Shown here: positions 1-6,590 of the stretch, one piece after another
How positions within the stretch are numbered: position 1 is the first letter of the stretch
Layout: each line of letters starts with the position of its first letter
Origin: Bacteroidaceae bacterium
GTDB taxonomy: Bacteria; Bacteroidota; Bacteroidia; Bacteroidales; Bacteroidaceae
NCBI GenBank assembly: GCA_024697945.1
Contig: JAILRU010000006.1
Coordinates: 1 to 64,000 of the forward strand
Length of the DNA stretch: 64,000 nucleotides
Direction: 5' to 3'
Notes under the pieces: generated by a model
Databases searched by the model: none
What the model was told of the DNA's origin: nothing
Seen by the model: the letters and a program-made list of their open reading frames with translations, nothing else
Made by a program: the position numbers and the translations under genes

Positions 1-1
1 G

Positions 2-100
2 GGGCTGTATGAGGTCATTCAACCCAATATAAGTAAATTTAGAGATGAAAAAAGAAAATCAGCAGTGAAGAATTGTTGGGGCGAACAAACTGACAATTAA
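2..100 (+). CDS. C-terminal fragment of a truncated gene, possibly a transposase
   Basis: An open frame enters from the left edge and reads 32 residues (GLYEVIQPNISKF at its start, CWGEQTDN at its end) to a TAA at 98-100. It is basic and lysine-rich like the tail of an insertion-sequence transposase. Twelve bases after the stop there is an imperfect inverted repeat (112-139) resembling an IS end. I do not recognise the family; the transposase call rests on context only. The start and most of the gene lie outside the window. Confidence 0.4.
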   Translation, partial: GLYEVIQPNISKFRDEKRKSAVKNCWGEQTDN

Positions 101-111
101 GAGACTAAAAG

Positions 112-139
112 GAGGATGTGCCTATTTTGACACACCCTC
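112..139. repeat. GAGGRTGTGYC inverted repeat, possible IS end
   Basis: Arms at 112-122 and 129-139 pair at 9 of 11 positions around a 6-nt loop. The right half, TATTTTGACACACCC, closely matches the right half of the perfect hairpin at 2853-2890. It could be the terminal repeat of the element whose gene ends at 100, or a terminator for that gene. Confidence 0.4.
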
Positions 140-157
140 AAAAAACCTTGTCGCGGG

Positions 158-511
158 TCAAAGTTGTAGTAACATATCCTGAGTAGTTTGAATCATGCCA
201 TCTACCTCATAGAATGAGTCACCTACATGATTGGATATGAACACTGTTACAGTAGTACGGCTTAGGCTGAATTTCTTAATCAGTATCTCCGTGAGTTGTT
301 TGCGGCTGATGCTGCCTCCGTTGTCGCGGATGGCCTTGAGGGCATAGTCCAGGCGTTCCTTCTGCTTCTCATTGGCTGCTTCCTGACGCTTCTGCTGCAG
401 CTCGGCACGGCGCTGCTCGATGGCCTGGCGGCGGCTACGCCGCCGATATACAATTGTGGGTCTATAGAGGTATGATAGAGTGGAGGCTATTGCTATATCT
501 TCAATAGCCAC
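158..511 (-). CDS. Hypothetical protein, basic helix plus winged-helix-like C-terminus
   Basis: A 117-residue frame starts with GTG at 511, inside the last codons of the upstream regulator gene (19-nt overlap), so it could be translationally coupled to it. Residues 20-57 are a strongly charged Arg/Gln/Lys-rich helix. Residues 58-117 read like a small DNA-binding fold: NGGSISRKQLTEILIKKF followed by SRTTVTVFISNH, a plausible helix-turn-helix. I do not recognise a named family. It has no ATG near its start, which lowers confidence. The overlap and conserved-looking helix favour a real gene that acts with the regulator. Confidence 0.45.
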   Translation of the reverse strand: MAIEDIAIASTLSYLYRPTIVYRRRSRRQAIEQRRAELQQKRQEAANEKQKERLDYALKAIRDNGGSISRKQLTEILIKKFSLSRTTVTVFISNHVGDSFYEVDGMIQTTQDMLLQL

Positions 512-2229
512 TCGTAAGCTTCGGCACTGGTGGAACAGGCCCTGCCATGTATTTTCTGGAAGAGGCGGGTGACGATATTAGTCACTGCCGCCTGGGTATG
601 CGCCATCAGGGAGCCAATTTCCGTCTTCGCCAATCCAAAGCGCAGCAGCAGGAACACCTGCAGCTCCGTCGCGGAGGGATGGGGCAATACTGTGTAGAAA
701 CGTTGCATCAGTTCGGCATCCTTTTCCATCAGTACCTGTTGTATCTGTTCGTAGTCCTGTCCTGTGGCAACTTTATTATTCCTTATCTCATTCAGCAGGG
801 ACTTGAACAACGGTGTGGAACAGTACTGCTGCCGCAGTGACTTTGAGTTTGTCTTTGCGCGCTGCCGCAATTCGTCCAATTTCTTCTGGTCTTCCATCAC
901 GACCTTCCTCTGTTCCTCGGTCTCCTTCTCTGCCTGCTCCACCTCGCGTGCCAGCCGCAGCCGTTCCTCCTCGTCCCTGACCTTTGCCAACTCCTCGCGC
1001 AGCGCTGTCAGGTTGTTCTCCCGCTCCTCCAGGCCGGCATTGGCGCGTTCCAGTTCCAACTCGGCGCTGGCTATCCGCTGCCTATAGTACGAGCGCAGGT
1101 AAAGGAACAGGAACAGGCTGGAGACAACGACGAAGGCCAGGATGCACCCTATGTAGAGGGACTTCCGCCGGCTCTCCTGCAACTGCAGCTCCTTCTGGTT
1201 GTTCACTGCCTGCAGGCGGTTGTAGTCGTAGAGCTCTTGTAAATTCTGCAAATTCTGCGACAGCATCTCCTGATAGGAGCTGTCAACGGCATCGCATTGC
1301 AGGGGCGCATACTTGCAGATGGAATCCGTCTGTCCCTTTTGTTCAAACAACATCCGGAGCCCGCGATAGGCAGCCTGGCGGTTGTTCCAATCCGGAGCTT
1401 CCAGTTCCTTCCGAAAGAAATACTCGGCGGAATCCAGATGACCTGTAGCAGCCAAGACCCTACCTTTCGCGTAATAGTACATGGGGAAGGAAGATTCGTG
1501 GGTCTTCATATCCACGCAGTCGCTGTGCTGCTCGTATATCGAGAGCAGCTTTTGGGCATCTTCCACCCGTCCCAACTCCATATTTGCCAGAATGCTTGGG
1601 CAGAGCAAACTTGCGCCATAGTCGTACAATCCCAACCGTTTGCTCTCCTCCAATACATACCAGCATTCATCGGCTATAGTTTGATAATCGTTCATAGCAA
1701 AATATTTGCTAAGTGTTTCCCATTGCGCCGTCACCATAAACAAAGTGTCCTTTGCGAGGACGGCATATTTGTAAACCCTTCTTTCTGCTTCAGCAGACTG
1801 TTTGTGCAAACTTTGGCTATAAAGGATGTCACACTTCTGCCCGTACAGGCGTGTCAGGAGGTCGTACCGGCAGTCCGCGCTTGTGGTGTCCGCCGCGCTG
1901 ATGCCGTTCAGGAATGCCTCCATTGCCCTGGGCGCTTCATGCAGGTCGCGACAGACACTGCCTAACAGATAGTAGGCCTCCATCTGTTCATTGCGCGTAC
2001 CATATTTATTATAATACGTCACCACGCGCTGCATCATCGTGTCGTCATGTTCCGTCAACGGCTCGTAGGCAAGGTTCCTGCGCGACACATCATCCATGAT
2101 GGCCCGGGCCTCCTCTTTGTTCATAACAGACTGACGCGACTCCCCACAGCCAAACAGACAAACCAACAGCAGACAAGCTATGTAAGTGAAAAATGAAAAG
2201 TGAAAAGTGAAAAATGAATGTTGCTTCAT
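493..2229 (-). CDS. Membrane-anchored TPR protein with C-terminal HTH, lipoprotein-like N-terminus
   Basis: The 578-residue product begins with a hydrophobic leader ending in a lipobox-like LFGC. It continues with a helical TPR-like region (about 35-330), one transmembrane segment (about 357-379), a long coiled coil (about 385-465) and a C-terminal helix-turn-helix with PSATELQVFLLLRFGLAKTE (about 520-578). This layout is common in Bacteroidales regulators thought to link envelope signals to transcription; the exact target is unknown. I place the start at the ATG at 2229 rather than the in-frame codon at 2256, because the promoter -7 box (2254-2261) overlaps the latter. Most of the leader (HSFFTFHFSFFT) is encoded by a GTGAAAA-type heptad array. 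Confidence 0.8.
   Translation of the reverse strand: MKQHSFFTFHFSFFTYIACLLLVCLFGCGESRQSVMNKEEARAIMDDVSRRNLAYEPLTEHDDTMMQRVVTYYNKYGTRNEQMEAYYLLGSVCRDLHEAPRAMEAFLNGISAADTTSADCRYDLLTRLYGQKCDILYSQSLHKQSAEAERRVYKYAVLAKDTLFMVTAQWETLSKYFAMNDYQTIADECWYVLEESKRLGLYDYGASLLCPSILANMELGRVEDAQKLLSIYEQHSDCVDMKTHESSFPMYYYAKGRVLAATGHLDSAEYFFRKELEAPDWNNRQAAYRGLRMLFEQKGQTDSICKYAPLQCDAVDSSYQEMLSQNLQNLQELYDYNRLQAVNNQKELQLQESRRKSLYIGCILAFVVVSSLFLFLYLRSYYRQRIASAELELERANAGLEERENNLTALREELAKVRDEEERLRLAREVEQAEKETEEQRKVVMEDQKKLDELRQRAKTNSKSLRQQYCSTPLFKSLLNEIRNNKVATGQDYEQIQQVLMEKDAELMQRFYTVLPHPSATELQVFLLLRFGLAKTEIGSLMAHTQAAVTNIVTRLFQKIHGRACSTSAEAYEWLLKI
2185..2217. repeat. GTGAAAA/ATGAAAA heptad array inside a signal-peptide coding region
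   Basis: Successive 7-nt words AGTGAAA-AATGAAA-AGTGAAA recur here in the plus orientation. On the minus strand they encode Phe/Ser/His/Thr-rich residues of the leader of the regulator gene. The same word family occurs between genes at 15495-15546 and 36284-36300. Confidence 0.85.
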
Positions 2230-2253
2230 GGCTTTTAATCTCTTTTTTTCCTG

Positions 2254-2285
2254 CAAAGTTAGTTATTTTATAGGAAACAGCCAAA
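2254..2285 (-). promoter_or_regulatory. Bacteroidetes-type promoter of the TPR/HTH regulator
   Basis: Minus-strand TAACTTTG (2254-2261) matches TAnnTTTG and lies 20 nt from a TTTG -33 box (2282-2285). Transcription would begin near 2247, giving a short leader before the ATG at 2229. Confidence 0.75.
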
Positions 2286-2319
2286 TACCAAACCTCGATG
2301 AAATGGGGAAATTTGATTT

Positions 2320-2368
2320 GTGAAGTTTTTTGTGAAGTTTTTTGTGAAGTTTCTGTGAAGTTTTTCCC
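2320..2368. repeat. GTGAAGTTTTTT tandem repeat, period 11-12
   Basis: Four consecutive copies of GTGAAGTTTTTT (2320, 2332, 2344, 2355; the third is 11 nt) run up to the -33 box of the next promoter. It may be a binding site or a slippage-prone tract that changes promoter geometry. Confidence 0.8.
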
Positions 2369-2399
2369 TTGAAAGTACCATATAAAGTCCGTAAATTTG
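2369..2399 (+). promoter_or_regulatory. Promoter of the secreted-protein cluster
   Basis: TTG (2369-2371), a 20-nt spacer and TAAATTTG (2392-2399) fit the Bacteroidetes consensus. The first gene downstream starts at 2440. Confidence 0.75.
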
Positions 2400-2439
2400 C
2401 ACCGATTTTAATTTTTTATTAACCAAAAAACAAAAAACT

Positions 2440-2826
2440 ATGAAACAAAAAAATTCTTTATTGAAGTCTGCCTTGCTGGCAGCATCTTTATTCGTGATGA
2501 CCCCTGTACACGCATGGGAGCCTGTGGGAAACTATATCATAATTCAGTTATCCTTAACTGAAATACGTCCGGGGCATAATCATCCACGTACACCCATTGA
2601 TCCGCCGCAGGTGGAACAAACGGACCACACGCTCTATTTTCTCGATGAAACCGACCTTTTTCTCAACATCTATTCTGTAGATGAAGACGGCGACGAGACG
2701 CTGGAGTACTCCACAGCTGTACCAGCCACAACGACAGAAGTACAACTTCCCAGTACCCTCTCAGGTACCTATATCATCGAAGTCATCCGCGACAACATGT
2801 ACTTCCGCGGAGAAATAGAACTGTAA
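2440..2826 (+). CDS. Secreted DUF3244-like small protein
   Basis: The 128-residue product has a cleavable signal peptide (residues 1-25, ending VHA) and a compact beta-rich body. Its C-terminal part (TLSGTYIIEVIRDNMYFRGE) resembles the DUF3244 domain of small Bacteroidales exported proteins, which looks like a stand-alone immunoglobulin-like or T9SS-sorting-like fold. Function is unknown. It leads a run of secreted proteins behind a well-formed promoter. The gap to the next gene carries a perfect hairpin (2853-2890) that could attenuate downstream transcription. Confidence 0.7.
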   Translation: MKQKNSLLKSALLAASLFVMTPVHAWEPVGNYIIIQLSLTEIRPGHNHPRTPIDPPQVEQTDHTLYFLDETDLFLNIYSVDEDGDETLEYSTAVPATTTEVQLPSTLSGTYIIEVIRDNMYFRGEIEL

Positions 2827-2852
2827 CTATAAACTTAATTATTAATCAAACA

Positions 2853-2890
2853 GGGATGTGTCATAATAATATTGTATTTTGACACATCCC
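2853..2890. repeat. Perfect GGGATGTGTCA hairpin
   Basis: GGGATGTGTCA (2853-2863) and its exact complement (2880-2890) flank a 16-nt AT-rich spacer. The right half, TATTTTGACACATCC, matches the structure at 124-138. It may be a solo insertion-sequence terminus, a miniature element or a transcription attenuator. Confidence 0.6.
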
Positions 2891-2908
2891 ACAAAAACTA
2901 AAAAAATT

Positions 2909-4126
2909 ATGAAAAAGATTTTTCTTACAACCATTCTGGCAGTAGCTGCCATGAACATCAACGCACAATTAGTAGTAGATTCCTTAGGACATGTCGGAAT
3001 CGGCAGGAATACCGCCTGGCCTAAATCTATACTTTCTGTAGGAAGTTATGGGAACAATGATTATGATGCTGCCATACAATGTACAGTTCGTGGAAAACAA
3101 TACGGAACCTATTTCTTGAATCACACTGATTCCATACATGAAATTTTTGGTATTTTTGCTAATGCAAAGAATTCATCAGGGACATGCTTGGGAGGAAGAG
3201 CTGTGGGTCGGGGCTGCAATAATGCAAACACATACCAGAGCGTAATCGGTATGGCAGGTGCCGCTGGCGAAGCCCGTTCAGCAGCAGGAATCCTGGGTGG
3301 GAGAATCAATTCATCGGATATCACTGTTAATTTTGCAGGAGTGTATGGAACTGAGTATGCAACTAATAATTTGGTGTTTGGAAATTATTCCGGGCAATAT
3401 GCAGGCTTCTTCAGAGGAAAGGCGCGTGTGACGGATGGCCTCTATGCCACCCTGCTCAGCCCTGCAACCAGCATATCACCTTCAGGACAAAGTGGAACAA
3501 CTATTCTTTCAAACAGAGGTGAGAGCGTGACGGACAAGTTAAGCCAAGTGCAAACGGTACAATTTCTCAGAAACGGATTTAGGAAAGCAGATACAGAGAA
3601 AGAGGAAGAAGATGCAGTAGAGCCAGAGCCAGATTTATCACCCATACAGTATGGTCTTGCAGCCGACCAGCTGAAAGCCGTCTATCCCGAACTCGTCTAT
3701 GAGGATGCCAATGGCAATGTCAGCATCAACTATGTGGAGATGATTCCCCTGCTGGTGCAGAGCATCAATGAACTGAAGAGCGAACTTGCTGAACTGAAAG
3801 GTACATCATCCAAGAAAGCAAAATCACAGCCAACAGCCATTGAGGAAACTGTTTCTGATATTGACATGGTAAGGATGGACCAGAACAAGCCCAATCCCTT
3901 CAGCGAAAGCACAGTCATCACGCTTAACATCCCTGACAAAACCCAGACAGCAAACATCTTCATCTACGACATGAGTGGCAAGCAAGTGCAGAACATTGCC
4001 GTCAGCGAACGCGGCGAGACAAACATCACCGTCTATGCCAGCGACCTCTCGGCAGGCATGTACATCTACACGCTTGTAGTGGATGGAAAAGTGGCAGTGA
4101 CAAGGAGGATGATAGTTGAAAAGTAA
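2909..4126 (+). CDS. Secreted protein with S74-like chaperone domain and T9SS type A sorting domain
   Basis: The 405-residue product starts at the ATG at 2909, giving a clean signal peptide (MKKIFLTTILAVAAMNINAQ). The middle is a repetitive, glycine-rich beta region like a tail-fibre or adhesin stem. Residues about 205-300 resemble the intramolecular chaperone of endosialidase-type tail fibres (PIQYGLAADQLKAVYPELVY, then NYVEMIPLLVQSINELK). The last about 80 residues (from NKPNPFSESTVI, with YDMSGKQV and LSAGMYIYTLVVDGK) are a T9SS type A C-terminal domain, so export to the cell surface is expected. A trimeric surface fibre is inferred. Confidence 0.8.
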   Translation: MKKIFLTTILAVAAMNINAQLVVDSLGHVGIGRNTAWPKSILSVGSYGNNDYDAAIQCTVRGKQYGTYFLNHTDSIHEIFGIFANAKNSSGTCLGGRAVGRGCNNANTYQSVIGMAGAAGEARSAAGILGGRINSSDITVNFAGVYGTEYATNNLVFGNYSGQYAGFFRGKARVTDGLYATLLSPATSISPSGQSGTTILSNRGESVTDKLSQVQTVQFLRNGFRKADTEKEEEDAVEPEPDLSPIQYGLAADQLKAVYPELVYEDANGNVSINYVEMIPLLVQSINELKSELAELKGTSSKKAKSQPTAIEETVSDIDMVRMDQNKPNPFSESTVITLNIPDKTQTANIFIYDMSGKQVQNIAVSERGETNITVYASDLSAGMYIYTLVVDGKVAVTRRMIVEK

Positions 4127-4137
4127 AAAAAGAGACT

Positions 4138-5859
4138 ATGAAACAGATGCAAAATATTAGGTCGCTTTGTTTCTTCGTTGCATTATGTGCTTTTGCAAAT
4201 GTAAGGGCACAACTTAGCACGAATGAAAAACCAGTCAGCTTTGGGAGAGAATCTGAAATGCAGGTTAAACATAGAAGTACAAATCCTATTGTTACCATGC
4301 CTCAACTGGATATGGCAAAAATAGAAAAAGAGGATAAAGAAGATGAGGAATATGATATGCCACCACGTTTCGGCTACCCACACATGGTAAACTACAATCT
4401 TAATAATTCTGGGACATGGTACGAACTTTCCAATGGAGATAAACTATGGCAATTAAATGTTATCTGTCCTAATGCGTTGTCTGTAAACTTTTGTTATGAC
4501 AAGTTTTGGATTCCAGAAGGAGGAAAACTTTTTGTCTATTCCAAAGACAAAAAGCAATCCATTGGCGCTTTCACCTCTAAAAATAATAAAGGAGATAGTC
4601 TCAATGTTCGCGGTTTTGCATCAGGATTGGTTTTTGGTGATGATGTTATACTAGAGTATTATCAACCAAAAGAAGTTAGGACAGAGGCCATTATCTCTAT
4701 TGAATATGTAATTCATGGGTATAGATATATTAAATTCGGAGAAAAAGGCTTTGGCGACTCTGGAGACTGTATGGTTAATATTAATTGTGATGAGGGACAA
4801 AACTGGCAAAACGAGAAACGAGCCGTGGCTCGTATCATAATCCAAGGAAGATATTATTGTTCTGGTTCACTGATTACAACCACAAATCTCAGTGGGGAGC
4901 CGTTTTTTTTAACGGCAAATCATTGTATAAGTAAAGTTAATAAGGATGCGTTGAATGATCCAAGTCTTGACTATACTTTTTTCTATTGGAATTATGAGGC
5001 ACCGGGATGTTCCAACGTTTACACAGAACCAACCTCTTATACAACGTCTGGAGCTACAGTACTTGCAAATAATTCTTCTTCAGATTTTGCATTATTCCGA
5101 TTAGATGAGGATCCCCAAAATCTTATTGACTATATACCATACTATTTAGGTTGGGATCGCTCAGGTGTAAGTAGTGACCCAGGAGTGTGTATACACCATC
5201 CAAAAGGAGATGTGAAAAAAATATCTACTGTAGCAGACCAGCCAGTTTCTACTTCATATTTATCTTATGCTGAATCTGCCAATGCGACTCATTGGAAAAT
5301 AACTTGGGGTATTACGCAACATAATCATCATGGGACAACAGAAGGCGGCTCTTCAGGCTCTCCTTTACTTTCTGCAAAGCATAAAGTGATTGGACAACTA
5401 CATGGAGGTTACTCAGATTGCGGCGATAGTATAATGGCACCGGATTGGTATGGGAAATTTAATCTTTCATGGACAGGAAATGATAATAGTAGTGTTTACA
5501 GACGTCTGAATTGTTGGCTGGACTCTCTAAATACAGGAATTCAGACTATAGAAGGTTTGCTAATTATACCAACACCGCGAACAATGACAGATGATGAGCA
5601 ACTCTACAGTAACATACGTATTCTAGGAACAGGTCAACTTACTATCCAAGGTGAGATTGAGCAAATGGGAAACAGCCAAGTGATAGTAGAGCCTGGTGGC
5701 AAACTTATCATAGACGGGGGAACACTATCAAAAGTTGACCTTGTCTTAAAGCCAGGTTCTTCTCTTCGAATAATAAATGGCGGAATAATAGAAACTCGGA
5801 ATGGCTTTAAAGCACCTGTGGGTGCCCTTGTTAATATTGAAAATGGCAAAATATTCTGA
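4138..5859 (+). CDS. Secreted trypsin-like serine protease, lysyl-endopeptidase-like
   Basis: The 573-residue product has a signal peptide (ending VRAQ), a propeptide and a chymotrypsin-fold domain. The triad is visible: His262 in FLTANHC, Asp316 in SSDFALFRLD and Ser406 in GGSSGSPLL. The arrangement resembles Bacteroidetes lysyl-endopeptidase-type enzymes. About 100 C-terminal residues form a beta-helical tail (VIVEPGGKLIIDGG, then GFKAPVGALVNIENGKIF), probably for surface delivery. It starts 11 nt after the stop of the S74/T9SS gene and is probably co-transcribed. Its likely role is extracellular protein digestion. Confidence 0.85.
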   Translation: MKQMQNIRSLCFFVALCAFANVRAQLSTNEKPVSFGRESEMQVKHRSTNPIVTMPQLDMAKIEKEDKEDEEYDMPPRFGYPHMVNYNLNNSGTWYELSNGDKLWQLNVICPNALSVNFCYDKFWIPEGGKLFVYSKDKKQSIGAFTSKNNKGDSLNVRGFASGLVFGDDVILEYYQPKEVRTEAIISIEYVIHGYRYIKFGEKGFGDSGDCMVNINCDEGQNWQNEKRAVARIIIQGRYYCSGSLITTTNLSGEPFFLTANHCISKVNKDALNDPSLDYTFFYWNYEAPGCSNVYTEPTSYTTSGATVLANNSSSDFALFRLDEDPQNLIDYIPYYLGWDRSGVSSDPGVCIHHPKGDVKKISTVADQPVSTSYLSYAESANATHWKITWGITQHNHHGTTEGGSSGSPLLSAKHKVIGQLHGGYSDCGDSIMAPDWYGKFNLSWTGNDNSSVYRRLNCWLDSLNTGIQTIEGLLIIPTPRTMTDDEQLYSNIRILGTGQLTIQGEIEQMGNSQVIVEPGGKLIIDGGTLSKVDLVLKPGSSLRIINGGIIETRNGFKAPVGALVNIENGKIF

Positions 5860-5937
5860 AATATGTCCAATGCGTTTATTTCATTAAAAGATTCTTTGTG
5901 TCTTTGCAAATAGTCATTAACCAAGCATTGTAAGGTT

Positions 5938-6344
5938 ATGAATAAATCAAAGTTATTATTTGCATAGTTGCTTTATGTGACCTGCATGTATGCACAGGCT
6001 CAGACATTAGAGTTAGAATACCGACCTTTTGCACTGGATAGCAAAGTATGGGAGATACAGATGGGAGGTATCAAGGAAAATATCTATGGCAATCAAATTG
6101 ACGGTGACACGTTGATTAATGGATGTCGCTTCCTCCGCGTAATATGTTTTCTATAGTCTGTGAGATTAACTGAACCTGCATGTTGGGATATCCCGATTTC
6201 TATGAAACGAATAAACCCAGCGCAGTCAACCATACTCAACCATCAATTGAAAATGGTATCTTCTACAGCATTGATGGTCGAACTATTCCAAGCAAACCTG
6301 CACGTGGAATCTACATAGAGAATCGGAAGAAAAAGATGAAATAA
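5938..6344 (+). pseudogene. Decayed secreted-protein gene
   Basis: An ATG at 5938 opens a signal peptide (MNKSKLLFA) that is cut by an amber codon at 5965-5967. The same frame continues LLYVTCMYAQAQTLELEYRP to 6156. A different frame then encodes a typical Prevotella ending, from NGIFYSIDGRTIPSKPARG through GIYIENRKKKMK, stopping at 6344. One nonsense change and at least one frameshift or deletion have removed function. It was probably a secreted protein of the same class as its neighbours. Confidence 0.65.
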
Positions 6345-6590
6345 TAAACGTAATAAAGAATTATATGAACATCCCTGACTAGGCTGAAATACCAGAATTA
6401 GGACCTCAGGAAAGACGTCAGTCAGGCAAAACTTGGATGTTTGCGCTCTGGGAGGAAAAGGGCGCGGACTGCATGGTTATTGTCTGACGTGGGCCGTCCT
6501 AAGCCCTTGGTATTGCAATTCCATCCGCGCCCTCCTTTCAGAAATGAAGAGAGGGTTTTTTCATAACCCAAAGGATATAAAAAAATAGAC
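6345..6590. other. Structured intergenic region upstream of the CotH gene
   Basis: No gene is visible. GGGCGCGGA near 6459 pairs with TCCGCGCCC near 6524, and GGGTT/AACCC brackets a short T-run near 6555-6571. These could form a terminator or leader structure. No TAnnTTTG promoter was recognised. Confidence 0.35.
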
